Source: Sphingomonadales bacterium (GTDB taxonomy: Bacteria; Pseudomonadota; Alphaproteobacteria; Sphingomonadales; Sphingomonadaceae). From it: 7,637 bases of DNA. Location of the stretch: assembly GCA_018067055.1 (NCBI GenBank), contig JAGPVK010000405.1, positions 1 to 7,637 on the forward strand, read 5' to 3'. The notes beneath the pieces are model-generated. The model saw only the letters and a list, made by a program, of their open reading frames with translations. It searched no databases and was not told the origin of the DNA. Of the stretch, positions 1-6,323 are shown in pieces (the first letter of the stretch is position 1; the number at the start of each line of letters is the position of its first letter). A program made the position numbers and the translations under genes.

Positions 1-1558
1 CCGGCTCCGTCCACACCAATATCGGCTTGCGCGCGGCCTGGGTTTCGTCGAGCCGGCGCCGCGGCGCAAAATGGGGGGCGGTTTTCAGCAATTCGTCGCC
101 CGCCTTGGCCCGCTCGGCGACCGAGCGGAAAGCGCCGACAAACTGGTCGATCGCTGCCTTGCTTTCGGTCTCGGTCGGCTCGACCAGCATCGCGCCGTGC
201 ACCACCAGCGGGAAATACATGGTCATCGGATGATAGCCTTCGTCGATCATGCCTTTTGCCAGGTCGAGCGTGCTCAGGCCATTGGTGAAACCTTTGTCCG
301 AGAACAATGCCTCGTGCATGCACGGCCCGCTCTGCGCGAACGGCGCATCGAGTACGTCCTGCAGACTGCGCAGGATATAATTGGCGTTGAGCACCGCATC
401 TTCCGAAACCTGTTTCAGGCCATCGGCGCCGTGACTGAGCATATAGGTCAGGGCGCGGGTGAACATACCCATCTGGCCGTGGAAGGCGACCATCCGGCCA
501 AAGCTGTTGCTATGATGGTCTCCGGCAGTTTCCTCCTCGACCAGGTGGAAATGGCCGTTGTCCATTTGCTCGACAATCGGCAGCGGCGCGAAGGGCGCGA
601 GCGCTTCGGAAAAAACCACCGGACCCGATCCGGGGCCGCCGCCGCCATGCGGCGTCGAGAAAGTCTTGTGCAGATTGATGTGCATGGCATCGACGCCAAG
701 ATCGCCGGGACGGACCCGGCCGACAATTGCGTTGAAATTGGCGCCATCGCAATAGACCAGACCGCCGGCTGCGTGCACCGCATCGGAAATCGCCTTCATG
801 TCAGGCTCGAACAGGCCGCAGGTGTTGGGATTGGTGATCATCACACCAGCGACATCGGGTCCGAGCCGCGCTTTCAGCGCTGTCAGGTCGACCCGGCCAT
901 CGCTGTTGGCGGGAATATCCTCCACCTTGTAGCCGGCAAAGGCGGCGGTCGCCGGATTGGTGCCATGGGCGCTTTCCGGGACCAGAATCACTTCGCGGGC
1001 ATCGCCGCGCGCTTCCAGCGCCGAGCGGATCGCCAATATGCCGCACAATTCCCCGTGCGCACCGGCCTTGGGGCTCATCGCAACTGCCGGCATGCCGGTC
1101 AGCATCTTGAGCCACTCTGCCAGTTCGTGGATCAGTTCCAGCGCGCCCTGGACGGTTTCGACCGGTTGCAACGGGTGGATATCGGCAAAGCCCTTGAGCC
1201 GCGCCATTTTCTCGTTGAGCCGCGGATTATGCTTCATCGTGCAGCTGCCGAGCGGGAACAGGCCGACATCAATCGCATAATTCTGGCGACTGAGGCGAGT
1301 ATAATGCCGCACCGTCTCGCCTTCGGACAATCCGGGAATAGCGATTGGCGCTTTACGCTCGAGGCCACCGAGACGGCTTTCGACCTGTGGCGCTTCCGGC
1401 AGATCGACGCCGCTGCGGTCCGGCGAACCGGTTTCGAAAATCAGCGGTTCGTCGACCATCAACGCGCGATTGCCGGTGTGGGTGGTGATTGTATCCTGAT
1501 CAGGCATGGTCAAATCGGCTTCCTGTTTGGTCGGACGTCCTTCTGCGAGCATGTTCAT
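1..1558 (-). CDS. gcvPB: Glycine dehydrogenase (decarboxylating) subunit 2, P-protein beta subunit; 3' end cut by window edge
   Basis: This is the PLP-carrying subunit of the split P-protein. With GcvPA it decarboxylates glycine and passes the aminomethyl group to the lipoyl arm of GcvH in the cytoplasm. About 519 residues are visible. The frame is open to the left edge and ends in [10 protein letters not shown], which looks like the normal C-terminal tail of the family, so only a few residues should be missing. Visible motifs are GSCTMKHNP near residues 102-110, [16 protein letters not shown], and [19 protein letters not shown], where Lys298 (codon 665-667) is the expected Schiff-base lysine. 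The ATG at 1558 overlaps the gcvPA stop (ATGA), and GGAAGGAG lies 7 nt upstream of it. A second in-frame ATG at 1552 is less well placed. It is the last gene seen in the riboswitch-controlled gcv operon. The family call is sure; the exact end is unseen. Confidence 0.96.
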   Translation of the reverse strand, partial: MNMLAEGRPTKQEADLTMPDQDTITTHTGNRALMVDEPLIFETGSPDRSGVDLPEAPQVESRLGGLERKAPIAIPGLSEGETVRHYTRLSRQNYAIDVGLFPLGSCTMKHNPRLNEKMARLKGFADIHPLQPVETVQGALELIHELAEWLKMLTGMPAVAMSPKAGAHGELCGILAIRSALEARGDAREVILVPESAHGTNPATAAFAGYKVEDIPANSDGRVDLTALKARLGPDVAGVMITNPNTCGLFEPDMKAISDAVHAAGGLVYCDGANFNAIVGRVRPGDLGVDAMHINLHKTFSTPHGGGGPGSGPVVFSEALAPFAPLPIVEQMDNGHFHLVEEETAGDHHSNSFGRMVAFHGQMGMFTRALTYMLSHGADGLKQVSEDAVLNANYILRSLQDVLDAPFAQSGPCMHEALFSDKGFTNGLSTLDLAKGMIDEGYHPMTMYFPLVVHGAMLVEPTETESKAAIDQFVGAFRSVAERAKAGDELLKTAPHFAPRRRLDETQAARKPILVWTEP

Positions 1559-2913
1559 GACAGGGCTCCTTCCAGAGCGGTGGCCAGGGCCTCGATCTCG
1601 CCATCGGTCGATGTTTCGGTAACCGCGACGATCAAACCTTGAGCAAGCTGATCCTCATCCGGATATAGCCGGCCCAATGACACACCGGCCAAAATTCTCT
1701 GGTCGGCAAGCTGCCGGACGATGGCCCGCGCATCCTTGTCGAGAACCAGCGTGAATTCATTGAAAAAACTGTCATTCAGCAGTTTGACGCCGCTGATCGC
1801 TGCCAGCCGGTCCGCGGTCATCACCGCTTTCTTGTGATTGAGCATCGCCAGCTGGCGCAGACCTTTTTCACCGAGCAGGGTCATATGCGCGGTGAAGGCC
1901 AAGGCGCACAGCCCGCTGTTGGTGCAAATATTGGAGGTCGCTTTCTCGCGGCGAATATGCTGCTCGCGGGTGGACAGGGTCAGGACGAAGCCGCGCTTTC
2001 CTGCGGCATCGACGGTCTCGCCGCACAGTCGGCCGGGCATTTGCCGGACATATTTTTCCTTGCAACCGAACAGTCCGACATAGGGACCGCCGAATTGCAG
2101 ACCGACGCCAAGCGACTGGCCTTCGCCAACCACAATATCCGCGCCCATTTCGCCCGGAGAGGTGATCGCGCCGAGTGCGACCGGTTCGGTGACCACCGCG
2201 ATCAGCAATGCCTTGTGCGTCTTTGCCTTGGCCGCCAGTTCCGACAGATCGGCGATGCGGCCGAGGATGTCAGGATATTGCACCACCACGCAGCTGGTAT
2301 CATCATCAATCTGGTCAAGCAGACTGGCACCATCGGTAGCCGCTTCGAGACATGGGGCCTGATAGGACAGATTGTCCTTGGTGAAGCGCGCCATGGTTTT
2401 GGCAACCGAGACATAATGCGGATGCAGTCCCGAGGACAGGATCGCCTTGCTGCGCTTGGTGATCCGCCGCGCCATGGTGATCGCTTCCCAGCAGGCAGTC
2501 GAACCATCATACATCGAGGCATTGGCGACATCGACGCCGAACAGGCGCGCGACCTGGGTCTGGAATTCAAACAGGGTCTGCAGCGTGCCCTGCGCGATTT
2601 CCGGCTGGTAGGGGGTGTAGGCGGTCAGGAATTCGCCGCGCTGGATGATATGATCGACGCTGGCCGGAACATGATGGCGATAGGCCCCTGCGCCGAGGAA
2701 AAACGGCATGTCGCCAGCGGCGTGGTTCTTTTTCGCCAGCGCCTTCATATGCGCTTCCACCGCCATCTCCCCTGCATGCATCGGCAAGCCGTGGATCGGG
2801 CCGTTCAGCCGGGCTTCCTCCGGTACATCGACGAACAGATCGTCGACCGATTGCGCGCCGATCGTTGCCAGCATCGATTGCCGGTCGTCGGGAGTCAGCG
2901 GGAGATAACGCAT
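1555..2913 (-). CDS. gcvPA: Glycine dehydrogenase (decarboxylating) subunit 1, P-protein alpha subunit
   Basis: This is the partner subunit of GcvPB in the alpha2-beta2 P-protein; in the family it shares the aminotransferase-like fold but does not carry the PLP lysine. It has 452 residues, normal for the family. Conserved blocks visible in order are [12 protein letters not shown] (73-84), [16 protein letters not shown] (98-113), [11 protein letters not shown] (134-144), VVGEGQSLG (261-269), [12 protein letters not shown] (272-283), [11 protein letters not shown] (292-302) and [19 protein letters not shown] (313-331). The start at 2913 gives the typical N-terminus MRYLPLT and has GAAGGA 6 nt upstream. 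A longer in-frame start at 3012 would add 33 low-complexity residues encoded by the hairpin-rich gap, so it is rejected. It follows gcvH after a 136-nt gap and overlaps gcvPB by 4 nt. Confidence 0.97.
   Translation of the reverse strand: MRYLPLTPDDRQSMLATIGAQSVDDLFVDVPEEARLNGPIHGLPMHAGEMAVEAHMKALAKKNHAAGDMPFFLGAGAYRHHVPASVDHIIQRGEFLTAYTPYQPEIAQGTLQTLFEFQTQVARLFGVDVANASMYDGSTACWEAITMARRITKRSKAILSSGLHPHYVSVAKTMARFTKDNLSYQAPCLEAATDGASLLDQIDDDTSCVVVQYPDILGRIADLSELAAKAKTHKALLIAVVTEPVALGAITSPGEMGADIVVGEGQSLGVGLQFGGPYVGLFGCKEKYVRQMPGRLCGETVDAAGKRGFVLTLSTREQHIRREKATSNICTNSGLCALAFTAHMTLLGEKGLRQLAMLNHKKAVMTADRLAAISGVKLLNDSFFNEFTLVLDKDARAIVRQLADQRILAGVSLGRLYPDEDQLAQGLIVAVTETSTDGEIEALATALEGALS
1566..1573 (-). 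promoter_or_regulatory. Ribosome binding site of gcvPB, inside the 3' end of gcvPA
   Basis: The minus strand reads GGAAGGAG, ending 7 nt before the gcvPB ATG at 1558. It lies within the last codons of gcvPA. This decides the start at 1558 over the ATG at 1552. It also means gcvPB translation begins on sequence still occupied by ribosomes finishing gcvPA, which favours coupled 1:1 synthesis (inference). Confidence 0.8.
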
Positions 2914-2930
2914 ATTCTTTCCTTCAATTT

Positions 2931-3042
2931 GACCCTTTCTGTTCAGAGAAAGGGTTGGGGTAGTGTGGTGCCGCTTGTCGCTGCGCGAGCGATGCTGACG
3001 CATCGCCACCACCCCTTGATCCCCTCCTCTGAAGAGGAGGGG
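2931..3042. repeat. Multi-hairpin palindromic element filling the gcvH-gcvPA gap
   Basis: Nearly the whole 136-nt gap is made of inverted repeats. There is a perfect 10-bp arm pair CCCCTCCTCT (3021-3030) and AGAGGAGGGG (3033-3042), and a perfect 9-bp pair ACCCTTTCT (2932-2940) and AGAAAGGGT (2947-2955). Between them lie GCGATGC (2989-2995) with GCATCGC (3000-3006), and TCGCT (2978-2982) with AGCGA (2988-2992), which compete for the same bases. A G-rich run at 2957-2970 can pair imperfectly with the C/A-rich run at 3006-3015, so the outer hairpins could sit at the base of one large branched fold. No U-tract follows, so it is not a canonical intrinsic terminator. It looks like a composite REP-type intergenic element. 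In the gcv mRNA it would lie 5 nt after the gcvH stop and end about 18 nt before the gcvPA start, where it could affect mRNA stability or the H:P ratio (inference). Confidence 0.75.
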
Positions 3043-3049
3043 CGATTGG

Positions 3050-3421
3050 TTACAAACCCTCGACGAAGGCCTTGTAGGCTTTCTCGTCCATCAGATCGCC
3101 GAGTTCGTCCTTGTCCGAAAGAGTCAGCCGGAAAAACCAGCCGTCTTCCTCGGCCGATGAATTGACCAGACCGGGTTCGTCTTCCAGCGCTTCGTTCACT
3201 TCGATCACTTCGCCGGAAACCGCCGCATAGACGTCAGAAGCGGCCTTGACCGATTCCACCACAGCGGCATCGTCGCCCTGCTCCAGTTCGGTGCCAACCT
3301 CGGGCACTTCGACAAACACAATGTCGCCCAGCTGTTCCTGCGCATAGTCGGTAATACCGACGGTCGCCGTGTCGCCCTCGACCTCGACCCATTCATGTTC
3401 ATCGGTAAAATATCGGCTCAT
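3050..3421 (-). CDS. gcvH: Glycine cleavage system H protein (lipoyl carrier)
   Basis: This is the mobile lipoyl carrier that shuttles the aminomethyl group from P-protein to T-protein and is re-oxidised by lipoamide dehydrogenase. It has 123 residues, the usual length. The N-terminus [17 protein letters not shown], the segment [23 protein letters not shown] (21-43) and the lipoylation site [14 protein letters not shown] (53-66) with Lys59 as the modified residue are all present. The C-terminal [11 protein letters not shown] block is also intact. One small oddity: the stretch after the lipoyl site reads YAAVSGEV, whereas the family normally has YAPVSGEV. The ATG at 3421 has GAGGAA 6 nt upstream. 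It begins 23 nt after the gcvT stop and is followed by the multi-hairpin gap before gcvPA. Confidence 0.97.
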   Translation of the reverse strand: MSRYFTDEHEWVEVEGDTATVGITDYAQEQLGDIVFVEVPEVGTELEQGDDAAVVESVKAASDVYAAVSGEVIEVNEALEDEPGLVNSSAEEDGWFFRLTLSDKDELGDLMDEKAYKAFVEGL

Positions 3422-3444
3422 GGTCAGTTCCTCTTCCTGTCAAT

Positions 3445-4587
3445 CTATTGCTTGGGTTTGCGGTAATATTGATGCGGCACAAACGGCATATCGGCAACGG
3501 TGCAGGCAATTTTCTTGCCGCGCTGTTCGACGATGATCGCGGTGCCGGTTTGCGACAATTCCATCGGCACATAGGCCATGGCAATCGGACGCTGCAGCGT
3601 CGGAGAAAAGCCGCCGCTGGTGACATTGCCGATGGTGGCGCTATTGTCATCCACCACCAAGGCCCCTTCGCGAACCGGCTGCCGACCGTCGACAAACAGC
3701 CCGACGCGTTTCGTCGCAGCCTTGTCCGGATATTGCGCAAGCACCCGCTCGGCACCAGCAAAATTGCCTTCTTCGCGACGCGCTTTCGACAGCGCAAAGC
3801 TCAGATTGGCTTCAACCGGCAAGATATCAGGATTCATGTCATGACCGTAGAGCGGCAGGCCAGCCTCCAGACGCAAACTGTCGCGGGCGCCAAGGCCAAT
3901 AGGCCGCACCTCTTCAAGGTCGGTCAGAGCCCTTGCCAGCGCCACTGCATGTTCGGCAGGCACGCTGATTTCAAATCCGTCCTCGCCGGTATAGCCGGAG
4001 CGACTGATGCCGAGCGGGATGCCACACCACAGAAACGGACCAGCTTCCATGAAATATAGATCGGTTGGCAGTGGCCCCTCCGGTTCAGCCGGATCGATAC
4101 CGAGCTTGGCCAGCGCTGCCGCTGCCTTGGGGCCCTGCAGCGCCAGAAGCGCAGCATCTTCCAGATGATTGAGCGTCAGGCCGTCCGGCAGATTTGCCTG
4201 CAGATAGGCGATATCATCATGTTTGGTCGCGCCGTTGACCACCAGATAAAGATGGTGACCGGTGTTGGTGACCATCAGGTCGTCCAATATCCCGCCATCC
4301 TGAGCGAGCAGCAAGGTGTAGCGGATCTTGCCCGGAGCCAGCGCCGACAGATTGCCCGGCGTGATCCGCTCCAGCGCGTCGGCCGCACCCTCGCCGATCA
4401 GCTGCAATTGCCCCATGTGGGATACATCAAACAGACCCGCTTCGGTGCGGGTCCAGATATGTTCGGCCATCACGCCTTCATATTGCACCGGCATTTCATA
4501 GCCAGCGAACGGCACCATTCGTGCGCCGAGGCTGCGATGCCAGTCGCCAAGCGGCAGTTGTTTCAGATTTTCGCCAATTTCACTCAT
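3445..4587 (-). CDS. gcvT: Glycine cleavage system T protein, aminomethyltransferase
   Basis: It transfers the methylene unit from aminomethyl-lipoyl-GcvH to tetrahydrofolate and releases ammonia. It has 380 residues (381 from the first ATG), typical for the family. Positions counted from the first ATG: VPFAGYEMPVQY (26-37), FDVSHMGQ (54-61), GKIRYTLLLAQDGGILDDLMV (87-107) with the acidic pair Asp103-Asp104 where the catalytic aspartate lies in the family, SGYTGEDGFEI (198-208), LGARDSLRLEAGLPLYGHD (233-251), and the C-terminal barrel with SGGFSPTL (325-332). Two ATGs are adjacent, at 4590 and 4587. The only purine-rich site, GGA, lies 3 nt before the first and 6 nt before the second, so I take 4587. 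It is the first gene of the gcv operon, about 50 nt downstream of the glycine riboswitch. Confidence 0.97.
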   Translation of the reverse strand: MSEIGENLKQLPLGDWHRSLGARMVPFAGYEMPVQYEGVMAEHIWTRTEAGLFDVSHMGQLQLIGEGAADALERITPGNLSALAPGKIRYTLLLAQDGGILDDLMVTNTGHHLYLVVNGATKHDDIAYLQANLPDGLTLNHLEDAALLALQGPKAAAALAKLGIDPAEPEGPLPTDLYFMEAGPFLWCGIPLGISRSGYTGEDGFEISVPAEHAVALARALTDLEEVRPIGLGARDSLRLEAGLPLYGHDMNPDILPVEANLSFALSKARREEGNFAGAERVLAQYPDKAATKRVGLFVDGRQPVREGALVVDDNSATIGNVTSGGFSPTLQRPIAMAYVPMELSQTGTAIIVEQRGKKIACTVADMPFVPHQYYRKPKQ

Positions 4588-4640
4588 CATATTTCCGCAT
4601 CAAGAAGACAGCCCGCAGCAAAGCCCTGCAAAACTGCCCC
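4588..4640 (-). promoter_or_regulatory. Putative expression platform between glycine riboswitch and gcvT
   Basis: This 53-nt leader joins the P1 stem of aptamer 2 to the gcvT start. The minus strand has CTGTC (4611-4607), which can pair with GACAG (4647-4643). The latter overlaps the 3' strand of aptamer-2 P1 (CAGAG, 4645-4641), so glycine-stabilised P1 and this helix are mutually exclusive. There are also GCAG/CTGC inverted pairs in 4635-4610. I see no hairpin followed by a U-tract, so control of gcvT translation initiation is more likely than termination. The pairing is short (5 bp) and the mechanism is an inference. Confidence 0.45.
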
Positions 4641-4667
4641 CTCTGTCACGGAACCTGAGAGTTTCAT

Positions 4668-4690
4668 CCTCCTTCGCCAAGGCTTCGGCG
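4668..4690. repeat. Short repeat copy A, in the P3b arm of aptamer 2
   Basis: This 23-nt unit (minus strand core GCCGAAGCCTTGGCGAAGG) matches the unit at 4739-4761 at 19 of 23 positions in the same orientation. It lies inside the P3b arm of the second glycine aptamer, between the ATCC and GGAT strands that close that arm. Self-complementary CGCC/GGCG ends allow a small hairpin. It resembles short GC-rich repeats I recall from other bacterial genomes, but I could not check copy number. Confidence 0.6.
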
Positions 4691-4738
4691 GACAAGCCCA
4701 CCGGCACAAAAGCGACAAGGATTTACCCCTTCGGTGGC

Positions 4739-4761
4739 CCGCCGTCGCTAAAGCTTCGGCG
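4739..4761. repeat. Short repeat copy B, forming the P3a hairpin of aptamer 2
   Basis: This 23-nt unit (minus strand core GCCGAAGCTTTAGCGACGG) is the partner of copy A, 71 nt away, with four mismatches. Its ends CGCCG and CGGCG pair and form the P3a stem of aptamer 2, so here the repeat makes up the stem itself. Confidence 0.6.
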
Positions 4762-4922
4762 AACTCTTTCCAGAGCGCTTGTGAGACGGTTGCGGTCCGT
4801 TTGCCTGAGAGTTTCCGGGGCGGTTGCTCCTTCGGCGGCTTTTCGGTCTGTTGGGATAGAAAAACACTCTCCCGCAACGCCCCATGACCCTTGCCCGGAG
4901 GCACTGATCAAAAAGCAGTCTC

Positions 4923-4952
4923 TTGAGTGGATCAGCGGGTTGGAGGAGTCAA
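4923..4952 (-). promoter_or_regulatory. Weak candidate promoter for the gcv operon
   Basis: The minus strand has TTGACT (4952-4947), an 18-nt spacer and ACTCAA (4928-4923). The -35 is good (5 of 6 to TTGACA) and the -10 is poor. It would start transcription about 35-40 nt before aptamer 1, a sensible place for a riboswitch leader. No better pair was seen between the hydrolase stop and the riboswitch. Low confidence. Confidence 0.3.
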
Positions 4953-5074
4953 TGATTCTGTTGTGCAGTGCGGAAAAATATCAAGACAGCGCGAGCGGGC
5001 TGCGCATCCAGTATCCATGCCTGAACATTACCACAGCCACGCTCCGACTGCGCGCTGACGATTTCGACGGGAAT
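4953..5074. other. Intergenic stretch between serine hydrolase and gcv leader; no gene seen
   Basis: No credible coding region, RNA gene or strong terminator is visible here. A short possible stem around 4985-5010 (GCAGC/GCTGT on the minus strand, followed by a T-containing tail) is too weak to call. Together with the riboswitch leader this makes a gene-free stretch of about 490 nt from the hydrolase stop to gcvT. Confidence 0.6.
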
Positions 5075-6217
5075 CTATCCTCCGGACTGCATATTGGTAA
5101 AGGCGACGAAACTGGGATCGGGCAGCAATATTTCCACGATATCGCGAATGACTTTCTGACCATTGGCGCCGTTGGTAAAAATCACCGCTCCGTTGCCGGT
5201 GACGGGATTGAAGAAACCAAGCGTATGTTCGCCCTCGTCGCCACCGCCATGCATGACAATCAGGTTTTCCGGCGTATCATACACGGTCCAGCCCGCGGTA
5301 AAGCCGAGGCTCTTGGGGCATAAGAGCGGCGATACCCGACCTTCCTGGCATATCTGATATTTCAGATTGTCGCGCGGTATCCAATAGGTGGCTGCGCGTT
5401 CTGTCGTGACCGGGTTGGCCATGACCCAGATCATGAACCGGGCATAATCACCGCTACTGCTCCAGACATCGTCAGCCGCATTCCAGGCCGTTCGGCGAGA
5501 CGCGAAGCTGTGCTCGCCCGCCTTGTTCTGTGACATCGCGATGCGACCATCAAGCCAGGGCCTGTCGGTGAATGTGGTTTCGTTCATGCCCGCCGGTCTG
5601 AATACCGTTTCCGCCACCAAATCCTCCAGCGGTCGACCCATTTTGTTTTCGATGAAGTGGGCAACATATTGCAGCCCTTCTCCGGAATAGCCAAATTCTG
5701 TACCGGGATCACTCTGGAATTTCAGCACGTTATCGGTCAGATACCGCCAGTTGGGCAAGCCGGTCCGGTGGGTCAGGGCAATGCGCGGTGTCAGCAGCTT
5801 GTGGCGCGGGTCATCCTTCAGGTCCGGATCGACCCAGGCACTGGCCATGCTGTCATCCATTGCAAAGGCGCCGCTCTCAGAAAGCCGCACCACCGTTTCC
5901 GCGACGATCGATTTGGTCATCGACGCAATATTATAGAGTGTATCGGGTGTCGCCTTTTTGCCCGGTTCGGATTCGCCCGCAGCATATCTCCACGCCAATT
6001 TCCCGTCTTCAATATAGGCGATCGAGGCACTGGGCACGTCATTTTCTGCCAGCGAAGATTGGACCTTCTGAACCACGCGGATTCGCAGAGCCTCTGCATC
6101 GGTACTGACCGATGACTTTTGCGACTGTTCGTCATTAGCAGCCATGGGCTGCGCCATCAGATTGGAATGAAAGAGCGACAGCATGCATGCTGCCCCGATG
6201 AACAAATTCTTACCCAC
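5075..6217 (-). CDS. Exported serine hydrolase, beta-lactamase / class C PBP fold
   Basis: It belongs to the Beta-lactamase (PF00144-type) serine hydrolases, which include class C beta-lactamases, D-amino-acid peptidases and EstB-type esterases; the substrate cannot be told from sequence. It has 380 residues from a GTG at 6217, with AAGGGAG 6 nt upstream. The N-terminus MGKNLFIGAACMLSLFH then SNLMAQPMA|AND is a good Sec signal peptide, so the protein should be periplasmic. The nucleophile motif is Ser99-Met-Thr-Lys102 (NIASMTKS). The second motif is Tyr177-Ser-Gly (FGYSGEG), where the family often has YxN. HRTGLP (150-155) and GDYARF (256-261) are typical family blocks. His323-Gly-Gly takes the place of the KTG motif. 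Cys290 and Cys300 could form a disulfide. A longer frame from 6376 would overlap the upstream gene and lose the signal peptide. A specific beta-lactamase call is not justified. Confidence 0.88.
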   Translation of the reverse strand: MGKNLFIGAACMLSLFHSNLMAQPMAANDEQSQKSSVSTDAEALRIRVVQKVQSSLAENDVPSASIAYIEDGKLAWRYAAGESEPGKKATPDTLYNIASMTKSIVAETVVRLSESGAFAMDDSMASAWVDPDLKDDPRHKLLTPRIALTHRTGLPNWRYLTDNVLKFQSDPGTEFGYSGEGLQYVAHFIENKMGRPLEDLVAETVFRPAGMNETTFTDRPWLDGRIAMSQNKAGEHSFASRRTAWNAADDVWSSSGDYARFMIWVMANPVTTERAATYWIPRDNLKYQICQEGRVSPLLCPKSLGFTAGWTVYDTPENLIVMHGGGDEGEHTLGFFNPVTGNGAVIFTNGANGQKVIRDIVEILLPDPSFVAFTNMQSGG

Positions 6218-6223
6218 TAACGA

Positions 6224-6230
6224 CTCCCTT
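6224..6230 (-). promoter_or_regulatory. Ribosome binding site that decides the GTG start of the serine hydrolase
   Basis: The minus strand AAGGGAG ends 6 nt before GTG at 6217. This GTG puts a clean signal peptide at the N-terminus, whereas upstream ATG codons in the same frame (for example 6376 and 6361) have no signal peptide after them and sit in or against the preceding gene. Confidence 0.75.
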
Positions 6231-6245
6231 GAATGTGCTGGTGTC

Positions 6246-6273
6246 CTAATACAGTGAAGCAATCTGATTTCAA
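6246..6273 (-). promoter_or_regulatory. Probable sigma-70-type promoter of the serine hydrolase gene
   Basis: The minus strand reads TTGAAA (6273-6268), 16 nt, then TATTAG (6251-6246): 5 of 6 and 4 of 6 to consensus. A start about 7 nt downstream would give a leader of about 20 nt before the GTG. The 106-nt gap after the upstream gene leaves room for an independent transcript. Confidence 0.5.
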
Positions 6274-6281
6274 TCCGATTC
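6260..6281. repeat. 11-nt tandem direct repeat over the hydrolase -35 region
   Basis: On the plus strand CAATCTGATTT (6260-6270) is followed directly by CAATCCGATTC (6271-6281), identical at 9 of 11 positions. The period is about one helical turn, so both units face the same side of the DNA. The repeat spans the -35 box of the candidate promoter, which is where an operator would lie (inference). Confidence 0.5.
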
Positions 6282-6323
6282 AGAGTTTTTCGGGCCGATG
6301 TCAGACCCTGGTGCAGCAGCCCG

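Larger units (their letters stand above)
4641..4878 (-). promoter_or_regulatory. Tandem glycine riboswitch (two aptamers) upstream of gcvT
   Basis: Two glycine aptamers lie in series on the gcv transcript. Aptamer 1 (4878-4789) has P1 GTTGCG/CGCAAC (4878-4873 with 4794-4789), then GGAGAG (4872-4867), the core CCGAAGGAG (4835-4827), a short P3b and CTCTCAGG (4811-4804) followed by CAAACGGAC. Aptamer 2 (4775-4641) has P1 CTCTG/CAGAG, GGAAAGAG (4771-4764), core CCGAAGGGG (4734-4726), CTCTCAGG (4661-4654) and the GACAGAGGGGGC tail. The motif order matches the known gcvT-type riboswitch. In this family glycine binding normally turns on gcv expression. Aptamer 2 is larger than usual because its P3a and P3b arms are expanded. 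The linker between the aptamers is 13 nt (4776-4788). Confidence 0.93.

Noticed and set aside
71..1642. Long plus-strand open frame (523 codons) opposite gcvPB
   Set aside because: It is antisense to a gene with clear family motifs, its translation is low in recognisable features, and long antisense frames arise from the codon bias of GC-rich genes.
2914..3012. Upstream extension of GcvPA to an ATG at 3012
   Set aside because: The added residues come from the palindromic gap, are Arg/His-rich and unlike the family, while the ATG at 2913 has a well-placed ribosome site and the expected N-terminus.
3021..3042. Perfect 10-bp hairpin as an intrinsic terminator of gcvH
   Set aside because: No T-run follows on the minus strand and two more operon genes lie downstream, so it is better described as part of the multi-hairpin element.
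1834..3165. Plus-strand open frame of 443 codons opposite gcvPA and the gcvH end
   Set aside because: It is a shadow of gcvPA; it crosses the hairpin-rich gap and has no start signal or family motif.
3448..4059. Plus-strand frame opposite gcvT
   Set aside because: It is antisense to a gene with intact conserved blocks and has no recognisable protein character.
4165..4887. Plus-strand frame spanning the gcvT start and the riboswitch
   Set aside because: It runs through the riboswitch on the opposite strand; the peptide GFGGQAHRH is just translated repeat sequence.
4587..4904. Minus-strand small frames across the gcv leader as possible leader peptides
   Set aside because: They are read straight through the structured riboswitch motifs and lack convincing ribosome sites.
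4985..5010. Possible intrinsic terminator after the serine hydrolase
   Set aside because: The stem is only about 4-5 bp and the T-rich tail is interrupted and displaced.
6282..6323. CGGGC/GCCCG inverted repeat after the NAD(P)-binding gene
   Set aside because: A 5-bp stem with a loop of over 20 nt, followed on the coding strand by A residues rather than T, is not a credible terminator.
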